Source: Singulisphaera sp. GP187
Lineage (GTDB): Bacteria > Planctomycetota > Phycisphaerae > Phycisphaerales > SM1A02
Length of the DNA stretch: 44,539 nucleotides
Reading direction: 5' to 3'
Assembly: GCA_945862215.1 (NCBI GenBank)
Contig: CAMAXY010000017.1
Location: forward strand, 1 to 44,539
The notes beneath the pieces were generated by a model. It saw only the letters and a program-made list of their open reading frames with translations. It had not been told where the DNA came from and did no database searches. The position numbers and the translations under genes are program-made. Shown piece after piece: positions 8,097 through 16,398 of the stretch. How positions within the stretch are numbered: the first letter of the stretch is position 1; each line of letters begins with the position of its first letter.

Positions 8097-8971
8097 GCGA
8101 CCACCTGTGCGCAATCACGTGCAATCTGTGAGACGAGCACATCGACAGAATCAAATCGGATCATGCCACGCAACCATTCGTGAAAAGTGATCCGCATACT
8201 TTGCCCATAGAGATCAGTATTTTTTGGCAGGTCGAGGACATGAACTTCAAGAGTACGTGGATACGCACCAAATGTCGGATTCGTTCCGATACTTGCAGCG
8301 CCGCGCCATTGACGACCTTGTGCATCTTCGACGCCAACTGAATAGACCCCATCGCTGGGAAGAACAGAAGTCAATTGTGCAAAATTCGCAGTGGGATATC
8401 CCAATTGGCGACCTCGCTGTTGACCAAGCACAACAACTCCAGTGACAGAATAGGAACGGCCGAGCACACGCTGGGCATCTGCGACGCGGCCGTTTGCCAA
8501 GAGCCAACGCACCATCGAGCTTCGTGCAGAGACGATTTGTCCATCGCGCAGGGCGACATCGACATCATCCGCAACGATCGTCTTAAAATTTCTTCGAAGA
8601 CCAATCTCGCCCAGCGTTTTCACATCGCCACTTCTTCGACACCCAAATCGAAAATCTGCACCTTCAACCACTGCGGAGAAATGAATTCGTGATTGCAAAA
8701 ATTCGACGAACGCATCTGGATCAAGAGCGAGCAAGTCTGGTGTGGTCTGTAAACATTCGACTCGAGCAACCCCAGAATCGATCAGCAAACGCTCGCGATC
8801 GTGATTTGTCGTAAGCATCGGAGGGGCTTCGCCTCGCGTCTGTAAGGCTGGGTGGGAATCAAAGGTCACGGCGACCACCTCGCTTGTCGGCGAGAGATCA
8901 CGTGCACTGCGAATCAGCCCTTGATGTCCAATATGGACGCCATCGAAATTTCCAATAATGATTGTGGTCAT
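8093..8971 (-). CDS. ribF: bifunctional riboflavin kinase / FMN adenylyltransferase
   Basis: RibF makes FMN and then FAD from riboflavin. The 292-residue protein has the N-terminal nucleotidyltransferase domain with GNFDGVHIGHQ (HxGH active site) and the VVAVTFDSHP strand. The C-terminal riboflavin kinase domain includes RGRQLGYPTANF, DGVYSVGV, SIGTNPTFG and the catalytic Glu in RTLEVHVLD, ending with the DLYGQ and IRFDSVDVLV segments. The length is normal for the family. It is the first gene of the operon ribF-nrnA-HMA and shares ATGA with nrnA. Its start is 49 bases from the divergent glutamate dehydrogenase gene. Nothing in the upstream bases looks like an FMN riboswitch. Confidence 0.95.
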   Translation of the reverse strand: MTTIIIGNFDGVHIGHQGLIRSARDLSPTSEVVAVTFDSHPALQTRGEAPPMLTTNHDRERLLIDSGVARVECLQTTPDLLALDPDAFVEFLQSRIHFSAVVEGADFRFGCRRSGDVKTLGEIGLRRNFKTIVADDVDVALRDGQIVSARSSMVRWLLANGRVADAQRVLGRSYSVTGVVVLGQQRGRQLGYPTANFAQLTSVLPSDGVYSVGVEDAQGRQWRGAASIGTNPTFGAYPRTLEVHVLDLPKNTDLYGQSMRITFHEWLRGMIRFDSVDVLVSQIARDCAQVVA

Positions 8972-9020
8972 TCGCTTGTATTGCTCACCGTGATTTGAGC
9001 AGAAAGGGTACTTTTAGGGG

Positions 9021-11975
9021 ATGACCACCGTTCGATCAAATGACGCTACCAAGGCCAGCCCCCAAACTGAAGGACTGCTGGACCAACTTTCAGCCGAATT
9101 TCATGCCACTGCTTGCGTGGTTGTACCGTGGTTTCTCGACAATATGCCAAAGATGTACTTCCAGGACACCTCTCCTGAAGCACAGCGCGTGCACCTTCGA
9201 TCGATCTTGGCTGCGAAAACTTCTGGCCGACCAATCGATGTCACGTTGAAAAGCGAAGATGGGCATTCGATCACTGCAATCCGCAGTGGCAATCGAGCTG
9301 GAGTTCTTGCAGACATCGTCCGCGACCTTCCAATGGATTCGTCACTTCGAGCGGCGAAGATTCACTCTTCAAAGGATGGCGAACTTGTCATCGATACTTT
9401 CGAGTTCGGAGAACAAGAACCATACGACAAATCGAATGCCGCGCAAAATGCTGCGATTGAAACCACAATTGAATTTTCGCGATCGCATCACCCAAGCCTG
9501 CAAGCGGATGCATTTCGCAAGTTTCTGATTGGAAGTTCAGCGCGGTATTTAACGACGCTGACCCCCTTGCGCATGTGCCGTCACTTCGAACTCTTCCGAC
9601 AGATTTCGGGCACGGATAAACCTATCGTGTCTCTCGAATCGGAAGATGATCCAACCACAAGTCGAATCACGATTGCAGTTTCGAACGCACGAACTCGGAC
9701 AATGCTTGAACGCGCCGCACGAATTCTGATGCGACACAATGCCAGCATTACACGTGCACATTTGGACATCGTGCAGGATGCGCCATACGGATCAGTTACA
9801 TTTGTGGGATTCATAGCCCAGTGGGCCGATCACACCAGAATTGAAGCAAATGACCCACGTTGGGCAACTCTGCACAGTGAGATCATGCGCTTGAAATGGC
9901 TCGATTTCCGCGTAGTTGAATTGATTGGAAGGCGCCCAGAGTTCACACTTCCCCAAGGCGAATTGATTTCCGCCTTTGCAGATCTTGTTCGACAGATGCT
10001 CGTGCCAACTGACGCTTTAGCGTTCAGCCGAGACCGGGTCACATCGACGATGGAATCGCGCTCTGCAATCACTTTGCCAATGCTGGAACTTTTCACTTCG
10101 CGCTTCGATCCAAAGAAACCACTTGCCGACGTCGAATTCAACGCACGCTCTGCGGCACTTCGAACCACGATCGATGCGATCAGCGACTCGGATGATGCGC
10201 GCGAAATTTTTTCCGCATTCCTGCGTGCCGTGCAAGCAGTGCTCCGAACCAACTTCTTTGTTGCAGATAGATTCTCCTTTTCTGTGCGGCTTGACCCTGC
10301 GCTGCTCGTCGGTCCGACTCGACCCGAATTGCCATTCGGCGTCTTCTTTGTCTATGGCCGAGGCTTTCACGGATTTCATGTCCGCTTCAAAGAAATTGCA
10401 CGCGGTGGACTTCGTGTCGTGAAGCCTGCAAATGCAGTGCTCTTTGACCGCGAATCTGAGCGACTCTTCGACGAGGTTTATGGCCTTGCGTTCGCACAAC
10501 AGCTTAAAAACAAGGACATTCCAGAAGGCGGCGCGAAAGCGGCAATTGTGCTCGAACCACCTGCAGAAACGAATCGCTGTGTGAAAGCTTTCGTGGATGG
10601 GATACTTGATCTGATCACCCCAGACCCTGTGACGCGCTCTCGAATTGTTGATCACTTGGGGCGCGAGGAATTTATTTTCTTGGGACCAGATGAAAACATA
10701 ACCCCAATGCACATCGACTGGATTGTGGCGCATGCAGCAGCACGAAAGTATCCACTTGCCAATGCGTTCATGAGTTCCAAGCCAAATGGTGGAATCAATC
10801 ACAAGGAATATGGTGTCACCAGCGAAGGGGTGAATGTGTTTCTGCGTATTGCACTTTTGTCACAAGGAATCGATCCAACAAAGCAGCGCTTCACGGTCAA
10901 GATTACTGGTGGACCCGATGGCGATGTTGCAGGCAACATGATGCGCATTCTTCACCGTGACTATGGTGCCAACGCATGCATCGTCGGTGTTGCTGACGGC
11001 AGCGGAGTTGGAGAAGATCCGCAAGGACTCGATCATGCAGAACTTGAACGACTCTTTGTTGCGGGTTTGGCAATTTCCCATTTCAATCCAAAGTCTCTTT
11101 CCGCAAAAGGACGCGTAGTCAAAGCCGATACGCCAGAAGGCGTTCAACTACGGAACTCACTGCATAATCGCCTAGTTTGTGATGCCTTCATCCCAGGAGG
11201 AGGACGACCTGCGACAATCAACGAAAGAAATTGGCGTGAATATTTGCAGCCAAACGGCACGCCGTCAAGCCCGCTGATCGTTGAAGGAGCGAATCTCTTT
11301 CTTACGCCAGACGCGCGCATTTCGCTTGCGAAGGCGGGAACACTGATCATCAAAGATTCGAGTGCAAACAAATGCGGCGTGATGTGTTCGAGTTTCGAGA
11401 TTGCATCCAGCATGCTGTTGAACGAAGAACAGTTTTTGAAGATCAAACCCACGTTCGTCGGACAGGTCCTGGAAAAATTGCGTGAAGCCGCTCGCCAAGA
11501 AGCAATCATCTTGCTTGGCGAGGGACGCAGACATCCGTCTGTGCCACTTCCAGAATTATCGACGAAACTTTCCTTGGCAATCAATGCAAGCGCAAACGCC
11601 ATTCAACCTGCCGTCGCAAGTTGGGCTGCCAACAATCGAGAAATCTTTCGCGAAGTCGTCCTCAATCACATGCCTCGTGAACTCTCCAAGACGGTTGGGG
11701 AACGCATCTTTGCTGAATTGCCAACCGCATATTTGGAATGGGTGGTCGCCAAAGGCGTGGCGAGCCGAATCGTCTACCGGGAAGGAATCGACTTCTTTGC
11801 TTCGATGGAACCATCTGCCGTTGCAGAAACTGCACTGAGATATCTACAAAAAGAGCTGGAAATGCGCGGCCTTATTCAAGAAGTTCAAGGAAGCAAGCTT
11901 CAACATGCGGCACGAATCGCAGCATTGCTTGAACGTGCTGGAATTCGAGCGGCACTGCTCGAGATTGAAACATAA
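9021..11975 (+). CDS. large NAD-dependent glutamate dehydrogenase (GDH2-like)
   Basis: A 984-residue enzyme that deaminates glutamate to 2-oxoglutarate. The first 400 residues form the long regulatory region seen in GDH2-type and larger bacterial NAD-GDHs. The catalytic part follows with FHVRFKEIARGGLRVVK (about 451-468), NKDIPEGGAKAAIVLEPP (about 497-514, with the lysine-rich substrate loop), KEYGVTSEGV (about 595-604), and the nucleotide-binding segment ITGGPDGDVAGNMM (about 628-641). Size places it near the yeast GDH2 class rather than the 450-residue hexameric or 1600-residue forms. AGGGG directly abuts the ATG, so the ribosome-binding site is unusual. The next gene begins 14 bases later, suggesting co-transcription. 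Confidence 0.9.
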   Translation: MTTVRSNDATKASPQTEGLLDQLSAEFHATACVVVPWFLDNMPKMYFQDTSPEAQRVHLRSILAAKTSGRPIDVTLKSEDGHSITAIRSGNRAGVLADIVRDLPMDSSLRAAKIHSSKDGELVIDTFEFGEQEPYDKSNAAQNAAIETTIEFSRSHHPSLQADAFRKFLIGSSARYLTTLTPLRMCRHFELFRQISGTDKPIVSLESEDDPTTSRITIAVSNARTRTMLERAARILMRHNASITRAHLDIVQDAPYGSVTFVGFIAQWADHTRIEANDPRWATLHSEIMRLKWLDFRVVELIGRRPEFTLPQGELISAFADLVRQMLVPTDALAFSRDRVTSTMESRSAITLPMLELFTSRFDPKKPLADVEFNARSAALRTTIDAISDSDDAREIFSAFLRAVQAVLRTNFFVADRFSFSVRLDPALLVGPTRPELPFGVFFVYGRGFHGFHVRFKEIARGGLRVVKPANAVLFDRESERLFDEVYGLAFAQQLKNKDIPEGGAKAAIVLEPPAETNRCVKAFVDGILDLITPDPVTRSRIVDHLGREEFIFLGPDENITPMHIDWIVAHAAARKYPLANAFMSSKPNGGINHKEYGVTSEGVNVFLRIALLSQGIDPTKQRFTVKITGGPDGDVAGNMMRILHRDYGANACIVGVADGSGVGEDPQGLDHAELERLFVAGLAISHFNPKSLSAKGRVVKADTPEGVQLRNSLHNRLVCDAFIPGGGRPATINERNWREYLQPNGTPSSPLIVEGANLFLTPDARISLAKAGTLIIKDSSANKCGVMCSSFEIASSMLLNEEQFLKIKPTFVGQVLEKLREAARQEAIILLGEGRRHPSVPLPELSTKLSLAINASANAIQPAVASWAANNREIFREVVLNHMPRELSKTVGERIFAELPTAYLEWVVAKGVASRIVYREGIDFFASMEPSAVAETALRYLQKELEMRGLIQEVQGSKLQHAARIAALLERAGIRAALLEIET

Positions 11976-11989
11976 TCGGAGAAAGAAAC

Positions 11990-13738
11990 ATGAAAATGGA
12001 ATTGCTTGCTGTTGGACTCTGCTGTATCGCTTTCGAAACAAATGCGAACTGCCAAGTGGATGCTTCGCAAATTGACCCAAACGTTCCCGAAGAACGATTG
12101 CTTAAAACCAAAATCGAATCGGTTGTGCTCTATCAGGGGCGTGCTGCAATCACCCGAGTTGCGACAACAAAGCTGACCGCTGGTCTTTGGAGACTTCGCT
12201 TTGAAGATCTCCCTGCGTCAATTCAACCTGAAACGCTTGAAGCAAAAAGTGGATCAGGCAGAATTCTCTCGGTTGATTTTTCAGAGCGTGCTTCGCCAGA
12301 GGCTGCTTCGACGCCAGACGCCGCCGTCCTGGATGCTGAAATTCGAAAGATCAACCAAGAGATCGCAACTACAACTGACACATTGACTGGAGCACAAAGC
12401 GAATTGAAAGTTGTCGAGTCAGTTGGAGTGCGAGCAGCAACAGATGCAACCAAAGATGGCGGTACCACGAAGCTTGACCTTGCAAGCCTCGATGGACAAC
12501 TTGCATGGATGGCGATTCAGCGCACACGAATTGGCGGACTCGTCCGCGTCGCAACTGAACGAGCAGAGATGCTTCAAAAAGACCTTGTTTCTGCGCAGAA
12601 TCGTCGAAATGCGCTTGGAGGTCGAGCGAAAACAACTCAGTCTGCAGAAGTCTTATTGGCGATGACCACCGAAGGCGAAGTCCCAGTGCGATTGTCATAT
12701 CTCGTGACTGATGCTCGCTGGGAGCCTGTCTATTCCATTCGCGCATCGCCTGATCGCAATGCCGTCGGCGTTGAATTTGACGCACTCGTCATTCAGAAAT
12801 CTGGCGAAGATTGGAAAGGCGTTCGACTATCGCTCTCGACCGCACGACCATCTCGTGCTGCGAGTCCGCCATCCGTCACACCATGGATTGTTGATGTACG
12901 CGCGCCATACGTTCAAGTGAGCGAAAGTTCGCAGCTTTACGCTGTGGATGCTACTGCCGCTCCAGCAGCTGAGAAAGCGACAGAAACGCTGGAAATGAAA
13001 GACGCTTCTGCTGGATTTTTGAGAATGCGAAAGTCAGCAGCAGAAAAGTTAAGCGAAGACGCTGTTGTTGGTGGGTCTGGACCGAGCGTGACGTACACAA
13101 TCGCATTGCCGTTTGATGCGCCAAGCGATGACCAAGTCCGACGCCGCGCACGCATCGCATCATTTGATGCGCCAACAAAGTTTGTCTTCCAAACTCAACC
13201 AATCGCATCCGAAGGAGTCTTTCTTCGAGGCACACTGTCCAACGCAAGTCCATTCCAACTGTTGCCAGGGCGCGCATCTGTTTTCGTGGGCGCCGACTAT
13301 GTAGGAGCAACTCCGTTCGTGGGTGCTGCGCCCAAGCAAGAGTTTGCTGTTTTCTTCGGGGCAGATCCCGCAGTTACTGCACGTCGAGAATTGATCAAGA
13401 AAGAAGATCGACAATCTGGTCTTTTCGGCGGAGGGCTTGATACTGTCAGCGATTATCGCGTAACGATCTCCAACGGAACAGGTCGATCGATCGATATGGA
13501 ATTGTTTGATCGGCGCCCCATCAGTCGCAGTGATAAGATTGAAGTCAATCTCACTGCAAGCAACTTGCTTCTTTCAAGAGATGCGGATTACATCGCGACC
13601 CAATTTCCTCAGGGAATTTTGCGCTGGGATCTTTCGATTCCTCCGACACCATCTGGAAACGAAGGAACTGTTGTCACTTGGACAGTCGTGGTCAGTCGAT
13701 CAAAAGATATTGAGATCACTCCGCTTCCTGAAAAATAA
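11990..13738 (+). CDS. exported DUF4139 (MuiA-like) protein
   Basis: A 582-residue secreted protein. A signal peptide (MKMELLAVGLCCIAFETNANC) precedes the conserved start of these proteins (KTKIESVVLYQGRAAITRV), a DUF4140 region. A heptad-rich coiled coil spans about 120-220, and the DUF4139 beta-rich domain fills the rest. LSYLVTDARWEPVYSIRA and KSGEDWKGVRLSLSTARPS are its hallmark segments. The family is annotated as mucoidy inhibitor A in some bacteria, but no biochemical role is established. GGAG lies 12 bases before the ATG. It probably shares a transcript with the glutamate dehydrogenase gene, although no functional tie is evident. Confidence 0.85.
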   Translation: MKMELLAVGLCCIAFETNANCQVDASQIDPNVPEERLLKTKIESVVLYQGRAAITRVATTKLTAGLWRLRFEDLPASIQPETLEAKSGSGRILSVDFSERASPEAASTPDAAVLDAEIRKINQEIATTTDTLTGAQSELKVVESVGVRAATDATKDGGTTKLDLASLDGQLAWMAIQRTRIGGLVRVATERAEMLQKDLVSAQNRRNALGGRAKTTQSAEVLLAMTTEGEVPVRLSYLVTDARWEPVYSIRASPDRNAVGVEFDALVIQKSGEDWKGVRLSLSTARPSRAASPPSVTPWIVDVRAPYVQVSESSQLYAVDATAAPAAEKATETLEMKDASAGFLRMRKSAAEKLSEDAVVGGSGPSVTYTIALPFDAPSDDQVRRRARIASFDAPTKFVFQTQPIASEGVFLRGTLSNASPFQLLPGRASVFVGADYVGATPFVGAAPKQEFAVFFGADPAVTARRELIKKEDRQSGLFGGGLDTVSDYRVTISNGTGRSIDMELFDRRPISRSDKIEVNLTASNLLLSRDADYIATQFPQGILRWDLSIPPTPSGNEGTVVTWTVVVSRSKDIEITPLPEK

Positions 13739-13766
13739 CCGGTTCTTCAGAAACTGATCTTCGGTG

Positions 13767-13792
13767 GTTTTCTGTCCGGCAGTTTTCTGTCC
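13767..13792. repeat. short direct repeat in the convergent junction
   Basis: The 11-mer GTTTTCTGTCC occurs at 13767-13777 and 13782-13792 (period 15) in the 61-base gap between the DUF4139 gene and the convergent isomerase gene. There is no convincing hairpin here. The function is unknown and it may be chance. Confidence 0.5.
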
Positions 13793-13799
13793 ACCAGCG

Positions 13800-14792
13800 T
13801 TAAGTCCACCAAGGCTTCGCCGGCGGTTCCTCGATAATCGCTTCTTTGAGAAATCGAACTGCTCTACGAAATCCTTCGTCGACACTAAGCAGCGCATCTT
13901 CATGTTCGATCGAAAGCACGTGGTCATACCCCTGCCGTCGAAGCATCGACACAAATGGCTTCCAGAACTCATGACCGTGACCATCGCCGCATGTTCTGAA
14001 ATTCCACGAACGATTATTCAATGCGGAATATGGTCGCGCGTCGAGATATCCATTGCGTGGTCCTTCGTGTCGATCGAGTTCGGTGTCCTTCGCATGCACA
14101 TAAAACAAAAGGCCTGCTTCTCCAAGCATTTGTGCTGAAAGAATCGGGTCGATCCCCTGCCAAAAGAAATGCGACGGATCGAGATTCGCGCCAAGAATGG
14201 GTTTGCCTTTGATGCCCGATGCCGCCATCGCACGCTGTGAAAGTTCGATCATTGTTCCTGGGTTGTAAGCGCAAAATCCAGGATGCCCTTCCCACGCTGT
14301 GCGAACTCCGTGCGTTCGACAGAGCTTCGCTTGCGATGCCCAATATGGAACAAGCACATCGTCCCATTGATATTTCAAAGTGTCGCTGAAGTCCGTTGGC
14401 CACGGGCAGGTCACCCAATTTGGAGTCTTATCACCCTTCGCTCCACCCGGACACCCAGAAAAAGTGATCACGATGTCAGTGCCTAATTTGGGAGCCAACT
14501 TTACTGCCGTGACAAATGCGTCATGATGAATCCTTGCGATTGCACGATCTGGATGAACTGGATTGCCATGAACAGCAAGTCCCGAGAGCTCTAAGCCATG
14601 GTCTTTCAAAAGCGACTTGATGCGATCTTGTGAACGGCGATCGGCCAAGACCTTCGAAGGCTCGAAGAATGGCTTCCCGGGATATGCACCAACAGGCAAT
14701 TCAATTGCAGCGAGTCCATTCTCTGCGCAGACCCGAACAACTTCCTCAAGTGGTCGCCCTGAAAAGAGCGCTGACATGACTCCAAGTTTCAT
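13800..14792 (-). CDS. sugar phosphate isomerase/epimerase (xylose isomerase-like TIM barrel)
   Basis: A 330-residue cytoplasmic TIM-barrel protein of the AP-endonuclease-2/xylose-isomerase-like superfamily. The start MKLGVMSALF is the first barrel strand. Likely metal ligands are the Glu in AWEGHPG, the Asp and His in NLDPSHFFWQG, the His in FYVHAKD and the Glu in LSIEHED. Segments FSGCPGG and NGYLDARPYS are typical of a subgroup annotated as inosose dehydratase- or IolE-like in planctomycetes and relatives. No other inositol or sugar genes lie nearby, so the substrate cannot be stated. No signal peptide is seen. It is divergent from the next gene, with 47 bases between the starts. Confidence 0.85.
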   Translation of the reverse strand: MKLGVMSALFSGRPLEEVVRVCAENGLAAIELPVGAYPGKPFFEPSKVLADRRSQDRIKSLLKDHGLELSGLAVHGNPVHPDRAIARIHHDAFVTAVKLAPKLGTDIVITFSGCPGGAKGDKTPNWVTCPWPTDFSDTLKYQWDDVLVPYWASQAKLCRTHGVRTAWEGHPGFCAYNPGTMIELSQRAMAASGIKGKPILGANLDPSHFFWQGIDPILSAQMLGEAGLLFYVHAKDTELDRHEGPRNGYLDARPYSALNNRSWNFRTCGDGHGHEFWKPFVSMLRRQGYDHVLSIEHEDALLSVDEGFRRAVRFLKEAIIEEPPAKPWWT

Positions 14793-14839
14793 AGTGCGAG
14801 CAGAGTATCCCGTACAATGCGCGAAGGGAATATGCCCTT

Positions 14840-16345
14840 ATGAAAGAGTGTTTTTCAACCATCCTCCGTCCTCTTCGCATTGGAGCGCTCCTTGGAGCCA
14901 TCCTTGCCGCAAACAATGATGGCTTTTCCCAAGACCCTTCCGCAACAAAGAGCGTTGATCCACCAGCGGTTGCTCCACATACGAATCCCGCAGTTGCGCC
15001 AGCGGTACCAACGACGACATCCGAACAAGTTGCGACTCCCACCACTCCTCAACCTCGACGCGTGCATTTAATCGTCGATCGCAAGACCGAAGCAGGTGGA
15101 TTCGTTGTGTACGAAGATGAGAATCGAATCACGATCGAACGCGATGGGAAGAAGCAGGATTTTAAAAAGGATGACATCATTGATGCGATTCAACTGATTG
15201 ACTTGAAACAACCTTCCATGGCAGTTCTGTATCGCCGAGACGGCAGTGCGATTCAGATCCAATTAGTTGCTGATGACTTTGATGAAGTCCGCTACATGCT
15301 CGGTACAACTGAACGATCCATACCACGCTCGGAGGTCTATCGAGTTGGGCTTATTCGTTCTTTTGAAGAAAGCTTTGCTGCTCTGAAGAAATCGATCCAT
15401 CCCGAAGACGCCATTCGAAGACTTTCATTCTGTGATTGGCTTGTCAGTGAAAAGAAATATGCACTCGCGCGAACTGAACTTGTTGCTCTCGTTGCGGACA
15501 CGAAACTGCCAGAAGCAGTCTTGCTTCTCAATCGTGTTGAGGCCCAATTGGCTCTCATGAAGGGAAATGCATCTAAAAAAATTAAATCCACCGAAAGAAC
15601 AATCCCTTCGGACGATTCGCCCAACACGAATTTATTGCCGACAAGAGTTCTGACAGATGATGAAGTGAATCTTATTCGGGTCTACGAAATCGATTTCGAT
15701 AATCCACCACGGGTCATCATCGATCCCGCGGACGCTCGGGCTTTCTTTGAGGACTTCGGTTCAAGTCCACGTATTCCACCGGATGCACCAAGTCGAAATG
15801 CTTTGGTCGTGGGAGATCCAATGAAGATCGTTCGTCTTGCCTTTGAATTAAAGGCTCGAGATTTTTACTCAAAGATTCGCGTCGTCGGCGACCCTGCAAC
15901 CCTCGGTCTCTTTCGCCGAAATGTTCACGATCTTTGGCTCATCCCAAATTGTGCGACCAGTCGCTGCCACGGTGGACCAGATGCTGGAAAGTTTTTTCTC
16001 ACAAACGAGAATCACGCAGAGGCAAGAGTGAGATATACAAATTTGCTCAATTTGCTCATGGGAAATTCGAACGATATTCCACTGGTCGACTTCACTGATC
16101 CAAACCGTTCAATCTTGATCCAATACGCACTGCCTAAAGAAGAGGCAACGACCCCTCATCCACCCGTGAAGGGCTGGCGGCCAGTTTTTGGGCGCAAATT
16201 GAATCCAGAAAAACTTGCAAATACACTTTCGTGGATCCGTTCGATGTATCAGCCGCGACCTGTTTATCCCATTGAGTACAAGCCTCCAGACTTGCGAACC
16301 CCTGCCCCAGGGACTCCTGCCGATGCTGGCGAGCCCACTCGATAA
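14840..16345 (+). CDS. secreted protein of unknown function with a CX4CH motif
   Basis: A 501-residue protein whose N-terminus (MKECFSTILRPLRIGALLGAILAANNDGFSQ) looks like a signal peptide, followed by a Pro/Thr/Ala-rich linker up to about residue 75. The middle part has a small beta-rich domain (HLIVDRKTEAGGFVVYED). The C-terminal half contains CATSRCHGGPDAG, Cys371 to His377. The CH-GG ending resembles a c-type heme site, but there are four residues between the Cys rather than two. AGGGA precedes the ATG by 9 bases. A four-codon mini-ORF starts at 14832 and its TGA overlaps this start. I do not recognise the family. An exported cytochrome-like protein of planctomycete type is a reasonable guess. 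Confidence 0.7.
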   Translation: MKECFSTILRPLRIGALLGAILAANNDGFSQDPSATKSVDPPAVAPHTNPAVAPAVPTTTSEQVATPTTPQPRRVHLIVDRKTEAGGFVVYEDENRITIERDGKKQDFKKDDIIDAIQLIDLKQPSMAVLYRRDGSAIQIQLVADDFDEVRYMLGTTERSIPRSEVYRVGLIRSFEESFAALKKSIHPEDAIRRLSFCDWLVSEKKYALARTELVALVADTKLPEAVLLLNRVEAQLALMKGNASKKIKSTERTIPSDDSPNTNLLPTRVLTDDEVNLIRVYEIDFDNPPRVIIDPADARAFFEDFGSSPRIPPDAPSRNALVVGDPMKIVRLAFELKARDFYSKIRVVGDPATLGLFRRNVHDLWLIPNCATSRCHGGPDAGKFFLTNENHAEARVRYTNLLNLLMGNSNDIPLVDFTDPNRSILIQYALPKEEATTPHPPVKGWRPVFGRKLNPEKLANTLSWIRSMYQPRPVYPIEYKPPDLRTPAPGTPADAGEPTR

Positions 16346-16398
16346 CGCATTTTGTGCTTTATCAGCGTAGACTTCCAAATCACTTTTCTTGGCAAAAT

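Noticed and set aside
8972-9020. FMN riboswitch before ribF
   Set aside because: The gap to the divergent gene is only 49 bases, far too short for the aptamer, and no conserved RFN segments are visible.
10017-10802. 261-codon minus-strand frame inside the glutamate dehydrogenase gene
   Set aside because: Lies antisense to the conserved catalytic domain and shows no family resemblance.
13739-13799. Intrinsic terminator between the DUF4139 and isomerase genes
   Set aside because: The best pairing has several mismatches and no clean stem followed by a T run. Only a short direct repeat is supported.
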